DNA of 38,735 nucleotides, taken from Bacillota bacterium (GTDB lineage Bacteria > Bacillota_A > Clostridia > Lachnospirales > Lachnospiraceae). The notes under the pieces were generated by a model. The model ran no database searches. It saw only the letters and a list, made by a program, of their open reading frames with translations, and was not told the origin of the DNA. The position numbers were made by a program, and so were the translations under genes. Location: positions 1-38,735 of the forward strand of contig JAEZSL010000322.1 of NCBI GenBank assembly GCA_023443925.1, read 5' to 3'. Below, piece after piece: positions 9,498 through 16,935 of the stretch (positions are counted from its first letter, which is position 1; each line of letters begins with the position of its first letter).

Positions 9498-9516
9498 GCA
9501 AATGATAATCATTCCC
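9498..9516. promoter_or_regulatory. Fur box overlapping the feo transcription start
   Basis: A 19-bp site centred on the palindrome AATGAT-A-ATCATT matches the classical Fur consensus at 15 of 19 positions. It begins 5 bp after the -10 element, so a bound repressor would cover the transcription start. With the site at 9441-9455 it brackets the promoter, consistent with iron repression of ferrous iron uptake. Confidence 0.75.
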
Positions 9517-9539
9517 AAAATAAAGGAGAGTGGAGAAAT

Positions 9540-9752
9540 ATGGCACTTACATTTGCAGAAATTGGCGAAACAAAGGTAATAGTAGATTTTAAAGGCAAAG
9601 ATGATATAAGAAGGCATCTTCAGGATTTGGGTTTTGTGAAGGGAGAAAGCATAAAACTGTTATCTGAAAATGACAGCGGATTAATCATTCTGGTTAAAGG
9701 TGTCAGAATTGCTATCAACAGAGCTTTGGCATCAAAAATAATGGTAGCGTAG
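9540..9752 (+). CDS. feoA: FeoA family ferrous iron transport protein A (first copy)
   Basis: This 70-residue protein consists of a single FeoA SH3-like domain. Recognisable features are DDIRRHLQDLGFVKGESIKLL and the C-terminal VKGVRIAINRALASKIMV. FeoA acts in the cytoplasm as an accessory factor for the FeoB permease. The ATG at 9540 is chosen because AAAGGAG and TGGAG lie directly upstream. A longer in-frame start at 9465 would overlap the -35 element and Fur box and is rejected. A second FeoA begins 12 nt after its stop. Transcription starts at the Fur-controlled promoter upstream. Confidence 0.92.
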   Translation: MALTFAEIGETKVIVDFKGKDDIRRHLQDLGFVKGESIKLLSENDSGLIILVKGVRIAINRALASKIMVA

Positions 9753-9764
9753 GAGGAAAAAGAC

Positions 9765-9989
9765 ATGACGTTAAGGGATTTAAAACCTGGTGAGGAAGGT
9801 GTGGTTGCACGTATCGGCGATAGAGGGCCTATGAGGCGCAGAATTATGGATATGGGCGTAACTCCGGGGGTTCTCATAAAAGTTGTTAAGGTTGCACCTT
9901 TGGGAGATCCGATTGAAATTAATTTAAGGGGTTATGAACTGAGTCTTAGAAAAGACGAAGCAGCTCAGATCGAAGTAACCAGAGGTTAG
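9765..9989 (+). CDS. feoA: FeoA family ferrous iron transport protein A (second copy)
   Basis: This 74-residue second FeoA SH3-like domain protein has the typical MRRRIMDMGVTPGVLIKVV and APLGDPIEINLRGYELSLRK motifs. It is closer to the textbook FeoA pattern than the preceding gene, which lacks the PLGDP motif. Twin feoA genes ahead of feoB are common in clostridia. The two may form a heteromeric accessory or have different affinities for FeoB. It has an AGGAGG ribosome binding site within the gap after the first feoA and is followed after 64 nt by feoB. Confidence 0.95.
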   Translation: MTLRDLKPGEEGVVARIGDRGPMRRRIMDMGVTPGVLIKVVKVAPLGDPIEINLRGYELSLRKDEAAQIEVTRG

Positions 9990-10053
9990 TCAACCTAAAA
10001 CACAACAGGCTGAGCGAAGGACCTTACTTAGTATAATCAGGAGGGATAGAAAG

Positions 10054-12201
10054 ATGTCGATTAAAATTGCACTTGCCGGTAATCCAAACTGCGGTAAGAC
10101 AACCATGTTTAATGATTTAACCGGTAGTTCCCAATATGTTGGAAACTGGCCTGGTGTAACAGTGGAAAAAAAGGAAGGTAAATTAAAGGGACACAAAGAT
10201 GTTATTATTCAGGATTTGCCTGGTATTTACTCTCTTTCACCATATACCCTGGAAGAAGTAGTTGCCAGAAGTTATCTGGTAAATGAAAAACCGGATGCTA
10301 TTATTAATATAGTAGACGGTACTAATATTGAAAGAAATTTATATTTGACAACACAGCTGATGGAAATCGGTATTCCGGTTGTAATGGCTTTGAATATGAT
10401 AGATGCCGTACGTAAAAACGGCGACAGTATAGATATTAATAAATTAAAGGATGCAATTGGTTGTGAAGTAATTGAAACTTCAGCATTAAAAGGAATCGGC
10501 TCCAAAGATGCTGCCCAGAAAGCCATCGAGATTGCCAGGTCCAAAGCTTCTGTAAAACCTCGTCATACCTTTTCGGCAAAAGTAGAAGAAGCTTTAGCAC
10601 AGATTGAAGATGCGATTGCCGGACATTTAAATGGCTTGAACAGCCGTTGGCTTGCGATTAAGCTGTTTGAACGGGATGAAAAAATCAAAGAGCAGATAAC
10701 TTTTGATAAAGCAACGGAAGAAAAAATTGAGAATATAATTCTTCAGTGTGAAAAAGAACTTGATGACGACGGCGAAGGTATTATAACCAATGAACGTTAT
10801 AATTACATTAGCAAGATTGTAAAACAGGCCGTACATAAGAAAAACAGAACCGGACAGACCGGAACTGATAAAATTGACCGGATTGTAACTAACAGATGGC
10901 TTGCACTGCCTATTTTTGCAGTTGTAATGTTCCTTGTATATTATATTTCCATAAGTACGGTTGGAACCATGGCAACAGACTGGGTAAATGACGTGCTATT
11001 TACAGATGTTGTTCCGGGTGCAGTTGGCGGCTTTCTGGATTCCGTGGGAACGGCGGACTGGCTGAATTCACTGATTCTTGATGGTATTATAGCGGGTGTG
11101 GGTGCCGTACTTGGATTTGTGCCTCAGATGGCGGTATTGTTCTTCTGTCTGGCCCTGCTGGAAGACTGCGGATATATGGCCCGTATTGCTTTTATCATGG
11201 ACCGTATTTTCAGAAGATTCGGATTATCCGGTAAATCGTTTATCCCCATCCTGATCGGAACCGGTTGTGGAGTTCCTGGTATTATGGCTACCCGTACCAT
11301 TGAAAATGATCACGACCGCAGAATGACCATTATTACAACTACTTTCATCCCCTGTAGTGCAAAACTTCCCATCATTGCATTGATTGCCGGAGCATTATTC
11401 CCGGGATCCATATGGATTGCACCTTCTGCATACTTTATAGGAATGGCAGCAATCATAATCTCCGGTATTATGCTTAAAAAATCAAGACTTTTTTCAGGTG
11501 ATCCGGCGCCGTTCATTATGGAACTTCCAGCATATCATGTTCCTGGTTTAAAAGGTGTTTTAATCCATGTGTGGGAGCGGTCAAAAGCCTTTATGAAGAA
11601 AGCGACTACCGTAATTCTTTTAGCTACCGTAGGTGTATGGTTCTTAAGCTCCTTTGGCTGGAATCTGAAGATGGTTGATGCTGAGCAATCCATATTGGCA
11701 TCCATCGGCCGTGTTCTTGCTCCTCTGTTTATACCGCTGGGCTGGGGCGAATGGAAAGCGGCAGTGGCAACTGTAACCGGTCTTATTGCAAAAGAAAACG
11801 TAGTAGGTACTTTTGGTATCTTATATGGCTTCTCAGAAGTAGCAGAAGACGGCGCAGAGGTTTGGACAAATCTGCAGGCGGCATTTACTCAGCTTTCCGC
11901 ATTCAGTTTTCTTATGTTCAACCTGCTGTGTGCACCCTGCTTTGCAGCCATTGGCGCAGTACGCAGTGAAATGGGAACAACAAAGTGGACGCTGTTAACC
12001 GTTGGTTACCAGACTATATTTGCTTATGTAGTGTCTTTAATTGTATATCAGCTGGGCATGTTATTTACAGGCGGCGGTTTTGGCATCGGTACCGTTGCGG
12101 CATTTGTTTTAATTGCTGTTCTGCTTTATGGCTTGTTCCGTAAACCAAGTAAAGTTACAAGAAGATCTGATCTTTCTGTAAAGGCTAAGGAGGTGGCTTA
12201 A
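10054..12201 (+). CDS. feoB: Ferrous iron transport protein B
   Basis: This 715-residue Fe(II) permease has an N-terminal cytoplasmic G domain: G1 GNPNCGKTT at residues 9-17, G3 DLPG, and G4 NMID. A helical linker and then a polytopic membrane domain (about 280-700) follow. Gate motifs are visible, including LEDCGYMARIAFIMDR and IPILIGTGCGVPGIMATRTIEN, with a second gate-like segment CSAKLPIIALIAG. It moves ferrous iron across the cytoplasmic membrane, with the G domain controlling opening. The length is normal for clostridial FeoB. Its last codons contain an AAGGAGGTGG that serves as the ribosome binding site of the next gene, one base downstream, so translation is tightly coupled. Confidence 0.97.
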   Translation: MSIKIALAGNPNCGKTTMFNDLTGSSQYVGNWPGVTVEKKEGKLKGHKDVIIQDLPGIYSLSPYTLEEVVARSYLVNEKPDAIINIVDGTNIERNLYLTTQLMEIGIPVVMALNMIDAVRKNGDSIDINKLKDAIGCEVIETSALKGIGSKDAAQKAIEIARSKASVKPRHTFSAKVEEALAQIEDAIAGHLNGLNSRWLAIKLFERDEKIKEQITFDKATEEKIENIILQCEKELDDDGEGIITNERYNYISKIVKQAVHKKNRTGQTGTDKIDRIVTNRWLALPIFAVVMFLVYYISISTVGTMATDWVNDVLFTDVVPGAVGGFLDSVGTADWLNSLILDGIIAGVGAVLGFVPQMAVLFFCLALLEDCGYMARIAFIMDRIFRRFGLSGKSFIPILIGTGCGVPGIMATRTIENDHDRRMTIITTTFIPCSAKLPIIALIAGALFPGSIWIAPSAYFIGMAAIIISGIMLKKSRLFSGDPAPFIMELPAYHVPGLKGVLIHVWERSKAFMKKATTVILLATVGVWFLSSFGWNLKMVDAEQSILASIGRVLAPLFIPLGWGEWKAAVATVTGLIAKENVVGTFGILYGFSEVAEDGAEVWTNLQAAFTQLSAFSFLMFNLLCAPCFAAIGAVRSEMGTTKWTLLTVGYQTIFAYVVSLIVYQLGMLFTGGGFGIGTVAAFVLIAVLLYGLFRKPSKVTRRSDLSVKAKEVA

Positions 12202-12202
12202 T

Positions 12203-12346
12203 ATGGCTACATTAATCGTAGGTATAATCGTGTTAGGTGGCATAGCATTTGCCGGTTATAACACCTATAAATCCCATAAGTCAGGCAGCAGCTGCAGCTG
12301 CGGATGCTCCGGCTGTGATAAATCCGCCGAATATCATAAAGGATAA
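12203..12346 (+). CDS. FeoB-associated Cys-rich membrane protein
   Basis: This 47-residue gene begins one base after the feoB stop. The N-terminal hydrophobic helix (about residues 3-19) is followed by a short basic stretch and the Cys cluster SCSCGCSGC at residues 30-38. It fits the FeoB-associated Cys-rich membrane protein family that often replaces FeoC in Firmicutes. It is probably a membrane-anchored partner that handles iron at the FeoB exit or stabilises the complex. That role is inferred from position and cysteines. Its ribosome binding site is inside feoB. Confidence 0.88.
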   Translation: MATLIVGIIVLGGIAFAGYNTYKSHKSGSSCSCGCSGCDKSAEYHKG

Positions 12347-12399
12347 GTTAGACTTTATGGTAAAGTATTAAGGCCGAGGAAACCACTTACAATATATTC

Positions 12400-12438
12400 A
12401 AACGGCCTTTCATAAACTTAAGTTGTGGAAGGCCGTTT
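12400..12438 (+). terminator. Hairpin terminator after the feo operon
   Basis: AAACGGCCTT (12400-12409) pairs with AAGGCCGTTT (12429-12438). The intervening 19 nt contains a further partial fold around ACTTAAGT. Only a short T run follows, so termination may be incomplete and the following fur-like gene could be partly read through. Confidence 0.6.
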
Positions 12439-12493
12439 TGCAACTGCAGCCGAATATTTTATATATAAATGAGTCGGCAGGAAAGGAGACATT

Positions 12494-13036
12494 ATGAATG
12501 GAATACTTGAAAAAGGAGCCGGCCTGGCCAAAATCCATAAAAGAGAAATCATTCTGGAACAATTGAGAAAGAAAGGATTTCGTATTACGGAACAGAGAAA
12601 GCTATTAATTGATGTTATACTGGAGGATGAGTGTTCCAGTTGTAAGGAAATTTATTACAAAACGGCTAAAAAAGATTCGACAGTAGGTATTGCGACAGTG
12701 TACCGCATGGTAAAAACTTTAGAAGACTTAAAACTGATTAACAGAAAAAACTTATACCAGATTGATTACGGCAGTCTGGATTTGGAACAGGAAAATCAGG
12801 TTCTGTATGTGGATGAAAAATCGGATAAAATGACGGCAATTAAGAAAGGTTCCTGGTTTGCCGAACTTCAGAGAGTATTAATCGCACAGGGCTTTACTGA
12901 TATAGATAATATTTCAATTTTAATAAAGAATAAAAACAGGGATGAAGAGGAAAACTGTGAAGAAGAGGTTTATCATAACTGTCTCTGTGATAATTTAGGA
13001 TGTAAATACAACTGCAAAAAACGTAGTGTTTCATAA
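12494..13036 (+). CDS. Atypical Fur family regulator with a Cys-rich C-terminus
   Basis: This 180-residue protein has an N-terminal winged helix of the Fur family: FRITEQRKLLIDVILE, then EIYYKTAKKDSTVGIATVYRMVKTLEDLKLI. The C-terminal half does not show the usual Fur metal and dimerisation signature. There is no HHDH-type histidine cluster and no pair of CxxC motifs. It has instead a divergent segment (GSWFAELQRVLIAQGF) and a Cys-rich tail, with Cys residues at about 154 and 162-173 in CLCDNLGCKYNC. It probably binds DNA at the feo operator or a related site, but its sensing chemistry must differ from classic Fur (iron, zinc, or an iron-sulfur cluster). It lies directly downstream of feo with its own GAAAGGAG ribosome binding site. 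Confidence 0.82.
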   Translation: MNGILEKGAGLAKIHKREIILEQLRKKGFRITEQRKLLIDVILEDECSSCKEIYYKTAKKDSTVGIATVYRMVKTLEDLKLINRKNLYQIDYGSLDLEQENQVLYVDEKSDKMTAIKKGSWFAELQRVLIAQGFTDIDNISILIKNKNRDEEENCEEEVYHNCLCDNLGCKYNCKKRSVS

Positions 13037-13038
13037 TA

Positions 13039-13080
13039 AACCTGCCTCTTACCCATTGGGTAACTGAGGCAGGTTTTTTT
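13039..13080 (+). terminator. Strong rho-independent terminator after the Fur-like gene
   Basis: AACCTGCCTC (13039-13048) pairs with GAGGCAGGTT (13066-13075). An inner stem TTACCC/GGGTAA stacks on it, and seven T residues end the run at 13080. It lies a few bases after the stop codon at 13036. Confidence 0.9.
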
Positions 13081-13152
13081 AAACTATAGAATTTAAGACT
13101 ATAGAAAGATAACTCGTTCTTATTCTGTATCCTGTAATTGGAAGATTAAAGT

Positions 13153-14205
13153 TTACCGGAAATTAGTAGACTCTCCAAACCTTAATCTTGAATAAATATG
13201 AGTGGCTTCAAAGGGTGATTCGGGGTTGTTGATCCGGTACAACAGCTGGTTTACCAGGCGTTTGCCAAGTTCTCTGATCTGAACCTGTACGGTGGTCAGA
13301 TAATCTGCCTGGTCGATATATTCCGTTGTACCGTCATAACCGGAAACCGCAACATCCTCCGGCACATTATAATTATTCGCATTCAGATATTTAATAACAA
13401 AATGGGCTACGTAGTCACTGGCACAGACAAAAGCCTGAGGCATCTGCTTTAAACCGGATAAGAAATCATTGATTTCTTCTGCGTAGGTATAAATACCGAT
13501 ACTGTGTATCAGACAGTTCTCTCTTTTAACCGGGAGTTTATATTGATTCATGGCAGATAAATAACCTTCATAACGTTCATAATTTGTCCTGGCGTATTCA
13601 ATATCACCTATAAACCCGATATCGGTCCGGCCTTTTTTGATAATGGACTCTGTTATCTTGCTGACACTGGATTTTCCCTCCAAAAGAAATAAATCCCCGT
13701 ACAAGGTATCTTCCGGTATGGAAGTTACCATATCCAGAAATACTTTCTGAAGTTTTAATTCATTCAGCATACACAGCAAGTCGTGATCGTACACATTCAG
13801 AACAATAATACCCTGGAGTGTACCGTTTGTTAAAACAGATGGCAGAGTGTAGCCGTCGGAGGTTTTGGAGGGCAGATAGGTGTACATCAGGTTTATATTG
13901 GAGCTTACCAGATCTTTTGCAATCTGGTGTATAATATTCATCCAGAACATTGAGGATTCCGGTCGGGAAACCACAACAGACACAGTCATATCCATTTTAG
14001 GTGAAGCACTGACTTCGGAAATAATACCCTGGGTACTCTGCTGAACCGGCTGCTTCTGTTTTAAATAACCCATTTCCTGGGCTTTATTGATAACTAATTC
14101 AACTAAGGCATCCGATACGCCCGGATAGTTGTTGAATACTTTCCAGACAGTAACTCTTGAAATGTCCAGGGCATCCGCAATTTCCTGCATGGTGATCTTC
14201 TTCAT
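13153..14205 (-). CDS. LacI family transcriptional regulator
   Basis: This 350-residue protein starts with a LacI helix-turn-helix (MQEIADALDISRVTVWKVFN, residues 6-25) and hinge helix, followed by a periplasmic-binding-protein-like sugar sensor (about residues 70-350). GFIGDIEYARTNYERYEGY and ASDYVAHFVIKYLN are typical core segments. It is divergently transcribed from the mannoside transporter and glycosidase cluster beginning at 14897, so it is the likely repressor of that cluster, with a mannose-containing oligosaccharide or its product as inducer. The leader on its own strand (14206-14442) is unusually structured: it holds an AAAAAAC/GTTTTTT hairpin and two copies of a two-hairpin repeat. 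The start has GGGAG upstream. Confidence 0.92.
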   Translation of the reverse strand: MKKITMQEIADALDISRVTVWKVFNNYPGVSDALVELVINKAQEMGYLKQKQPVQQSTQGIISEVSASPKMDMTVSVVVSRPESSMFWMNIIHQIAKDLVSSNINLMYTYLPSKTSDGYTLPSVLTNGTLQGIIVLNVYDHDLLCMLNELKLQKVFLDMVTSIPEDTLYGDLFLLEGKSSVSKITESIIKKGRTDIGFIGDIEYARTNYERYEGYLSAMNQYKLPVKRENCLIHSIGIYTYAEEINDFLSGLKQMPQAFVCASDYVAHFVIKYLNANNYNVPEDVAVSGYDGTTEYIDQADYLTTVQVQIRELGKRLVNQLLYRINNPESPFEATHIYSRLRFGESTNFR

Positions 14206-14252
14206 ATAATAACTCCCATCTGTGCACTTTAACGCACTTATAAATCAAGATG

Positions 14253-14278
14253 CGAAAAAACTGTCGTTTGTTTTTTCG
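14253..14278. repeat. Perfect 9-bp inverted repeat in the leader of the lacI-type gene
   Basis: CGAAAAAAC (14253-14261) and GTTTTTTCG (14270-14278) enclose 8 nt. It resembles the hairpin at 27136-27163 (TTGAAAAAAC/GTTTTTTCAA), so this may be a dispersed hairpin of the genome. On the lacI strand it could act as a leaky attenuator. Confidence 0.6.
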
Positions 14279-14284
14279 ATCCGG

Positions 14285-14442
14285 CATAAATCATCTGCTA
14301 CAAGATGATTTACTACCTCAAATCAGGGTATGAAATGTTTTTTATTTTATTTCACACTGCTCCCATAGCATAAAACATCTGCTGGCAGATGTTTTACTGC
14401 CTCAAATCAGGGTGTGAAATGTCTTTTATTTCACACTGCTCC
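14285..14442 (-). repeat. Duplicated structured element, two copies of about 75-79 bp with two hairpins each
   Basis: Copy 1 spans 14285-14363 and copy 2 spans 14369-14442. In each, stem 1 is 9 bp around a 6-nt loop: AAATCATCT/AGATGATTT in copy 1 and AAAACATCT/AGATGTTTT in copy 2. The fourth base pair has changed from T-A to A-T, so pairing is preserved. A conserved linker CTCAAATCAGGG follows, then stem 2, TGTGAAAT/ATTTCACA in copy 2 (extendable to 9 bp) and the same with one A-C mismatch in copy 1. Each copy ends CACTGCTCC. The strand is given as that of the lacI-type gene, in whose leader the element would be transcribed. It could be a small dispersed repeat or a structured regulatory RNA. 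Confidence 0.7.
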
Positions 14443-14896
14443 TGTTATGTTTATCGCAACAAGCAAAATGATTTAACTATTGCGGTTCTTGTCATAAATT
14501 ATGATAATAAATGTTATTATATAATTTTTTCGGGTAAAACCATATTTAGAAATTATTATAGCATAGAAAATCAAAAATCACAATGTAATTTTATAATTTT
14601 TTAACAATTTAATTAATAAATGATAAAAATAACAAATGTTAAAATTATTAAGAAATGATAAAACGATAAATAGTGAGATAATAAATTAAAAACCAACAAA
14701 TTGTTTATAATATACAAATTAAATAGATTAACTAATCAATATATATAGAATAATCATATACTTATGGCTACAAAAGTAAAATCGATGTAAAAAAGCATGA
14801 TAAAAAAATAAAATAAATGTTGCATATAAATATAAAACATGTTAATATGATTTTAGTTAATTGATAAGATGTAAGTTGCAAATGGAGGTTAACAAA
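14443..14896. other. Gene-free, extremely AT-rich regulatory region upstream of the mannoside transporter operon
   Basis: About 450 bp lacks any convincing gene. It holds the operon promoter (14820-14848) and several short palindromes in which a LacI-family operator could lie, for example TAACAAATGTTA at 14630-14641. None can be assigned with confidence. The AT content is well above that of the flanking genes. Confidence 0.6.
14820..14848 (+). promoter_or_regulatory. Probable promoter of the mannoside ABC transporter operon
   Basis: TTGCAT (14820-14825) and TAATAT (14843-14848) are separated by 17 bp. The start codon of the first permease is 48 bp downstream of the -10 element. Confidence 0.5.
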
Positions 14897-15874
14897 ATGA
14901 AAAAGTTAAATAAAGATAAAAATGATAACATCAAAAAAGTTAAGACAAAGAAGAAATGGACAAAAGATGACACAGAGCTAACGCTTCTGGCTCTGCCGAC
15001 AACTATCTGGTATGTATTATTTTGTTTCCTTCCTATGTTTGGTATTATAATTGCTTTTAAGAATTATAAGATATTTCCCGGCCACGGATTCTTTTACAAT
15101 CTTTTTAGCAGTCAGTGGGCCGGCTTCGACAATTTTCAGTTTCTGATTAAATCCAATGTACTTGCACTCCTGCTGAGAAACACCATTGCTTATAATATAG
15201 TATTTATTATTCTGGGTATACTAATACCGGTAACTCTGGCTATTATGATCAGCCTGATCTACAGCAAGAGAAAATCAAAGGTATACCAGACCATGATGTT
15301 CTTCCCTCACTTTATGTCCTGGGTAGTCGTAAGTTATTTCGTATATGCCTTTTTAAGTATCGATAAAGGTATGTTTAACAGTGTTCTGAAGATGCTGGAC
15401 AAAGATATAATCCAGTGGTACATGGAACCAAAGTACTGGCCGTTTATATTGATATTCATGCAGCTTTGGAAGACAGTAGGTTATAGTACGGTAGTTTACC
15501 TGGCCAGTATAACCGGTATTGACGGAACTTTGTATGAAGCAGCCGTTATTGATGGTGCCACCAAGTGGCAGCAGGTTAAGTATGTTACACTTCCAAGTAT
15601 TAAAACCATTGTAATCATGATGTTTATCCTGAATGTGGGCAAAATTTTCTATTCGGATTTCGGCTTGTTTTACCAGGTTACCAGAGAAATACCAAGCTCT
15701 TTGTATAATGTAGCTTCCACAATTGATACCTATGTATATAAAGCACTGCAGTCCACCACACCAATTGGTATGACAGCCGCAGCAACCTTCTTCCAATCCG
15801 TTGCCTGCTGCATAACCATACTTTTAGCAAACTGGATCGTAAGAAAAATCGATGACGAAAGTGCAATCATATAG
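14897..15874 (+). CDS. Sugar ABC transporter permease (LplB/YteP type)
   Basis: This 325-residue integral membrane permease of the carbohydrate uptake transporter-1 class has a Lys-rich cytoplasmic N-terminus (about 1-30), six predicted transmembrane segments, and the EAA loop AAVIDGATKWQQVKYVTLPSI that docks the ATPase. The sequence start TLLALPTTIWYVLFCFLPMFGIIIAFKNYKI is typical of LplB-type permeases. The ATG at 14897 is used because AATGGAGG precedes it. A TTG start 12 codons earlier lacks a site. It pairs with the next permease and the lipoprotein at 16936. No ATPase gene is nearby, so it probably uses a shared MsmX-type ATPase. Confidence 0.93.
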   Translation: MKKLNKDKNDNIKKVKTKKKWTKDDTELTLLALPTTIWYVLFCFLPMFGIIIAFKNYKIFPGHGFFYNLFSSQWAGFDNFQFLIKSNVLALLLRNTIAYNIVFIILGILIPVTLAIMISLIYSKRKSKVYQTMMFFPHFMSWVVVSYFVYAFLSIDKGMFNSVLKMLDKDIIQWYMEPKYWPFILIFMQLWKTVGYSTVVYLASITGIDGTLYEAAVIDGATKWQQVKYVTLPSIKTIVIMMFILNVGKIFYSDFGLFYQVTREIPSSLYNVASTIDTYVYKALQSTTPIGMTAAATFFQSVACCITILLANWIVRKIDDESAII

Positions 15875-15901
15875 TTAAGTAATTAGAATGGAGGTAACAG
15901 A

Positions 15902-16822
15902 ATGAAAAAAGAGATCGAAGAGGGAATGTCCAAATTAAACCGGATATCCAAATCAACCAATATTGTATTTAATATTATTTTTATTATATTATCGCTGATA
16001 TGTATTTTACCCGTAGTTTTTGTATTTATGATTTCTATTACATCAGAGAGTTCGCTGGCAAGATATGGGTACCAGTTTATACCCAGGGAATTCTCGGCGG
16101 CATCTTACCTCTTCCTATGGGGTGAGATTGAAACCATAATAAAAGCATTGGGCATATCGGTATTTGTAACGATAGTTGGTACCCTTCTGGGTGTCATACT
16201 GACAACGCTCCTGGGATATGTTCTTTCCAGAAGTAATTACAAGCTCAACGGGTTTTTAACCTACATGGTTTTCATACCTATGATATTCAACGGTGGTATG
16301 CTTTCCTCATACGTAATTAATACAAACCTGTTAGGCTTTAAGAATTCAATCTGGGCATTGATCCTTCCGCTTTTGGTTTCGTCCTTTAATGTTGTTATAT
16401 GTAAGACATTTTTTAAATCAACGATTCCGGATTCCATTATTGAATCAGCTAAAATTGACGGAGCCACACAGCTAAATATTTTTGCCAGAATTGTAGTTCC
16501 TATATCCAAACCTGTTTTTGCAACCATCGGTTTATTCCTTTGTTTTGGTTTTTGGAATGATTGGTTCCAGTCATCCTTATATATAAACGATGCCAATCTG
16601 ATCTCCTTACAGGCAATGCTAAATAATATCCAAAGAAATGTACAGTATCTGGCGAACAACCCTTCTGCCGGACTGTCCCTGCAGCAATATAAGAATTTAA
16701 TGCCTCAGGAAGGGGCAAGAATGGCTATCGCCGTTGTAATTATTGCACCGATCGCATGTGCATATCCGTTCTTTCAAAAATATTTTATTTCCGGTCTTAC
16801 AATCGGAGCAGTAAAAGGTTGA
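15902..16822 (+). CDS. Carbohydrate ABC transporter permease (YtcP type)
   Basis: This 306-residue second permease subunit of the same importer has about six transmembrane helices (the first at about 22-45) and an EAA loop ESAKIDGATQLNIFARIVVPIS. The C-terminus (PFFQKYFISGLTIGAVKG) is characteristic of the YtcP/MalG-like partner of LplB permeases. The start follows GGAGGTAACAG. It begins 27 nt after the first permease and forms a heterodimeric channel with it. Confidence 0.93.
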   Translation: MKKEIEEGMSKLNRISKSTNIVFNIIFIILSLICILPVVFVFMISITSESSLARYGYQFIPREFSAASYLFLWGEIETIIKALGISVFVTIVGTLLGVILTTLLGYVLSRSNYKLNGFLTYMVFIPMIFNGGMLSSYVINTNLLGFKNSIWALILPLLVSSFNVVICKTFFKSTIPDSIIESAKIDGATQLNIFARIVVPISKPVFATIGLFLCFGFWNDWFQSSLYINDANLISLQAMLNNIQRNVQYLANNPSAGLSLQQYKNLMPQEGARMAIAVVIIAPIACAYPFFQKYFISGLTIGAVKG

Positions 16823-16883
16823 TATAATATTCCTGCGGAAATGACGTAACCATACGAACCGTAAGGAAATTTATATAGAGGTA

Positions 16884-16905
16884 ATACCAAAATTTATTTT
16901 GGTAT
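16884..16905 (+). other. Hairpin in the leader of the binding-protein gene
   Basis: ATACCAAAAT and ATTTTGGTAT form a perfect palindrome arm pair with almost no loop, between the permease stop and the ribosome binding site of the lipoprotein gene. It may stabilise the downstream mRNA so that the binding protein is made in excess. That role is inferred. Confidence 0.45.
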
Positions 16906-16935
16906 AGCAAAAAGAAAAATATAGGAGGACTTGCT

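Noticed and set aside
14389..14604. Open frame of 71 codons upstream of the mannoside transporter
   Set aside because: It lies within the duplicated hairpin element and AT-rich non-coding DNA, with no ribosome binding site or recognisable protein pattern.
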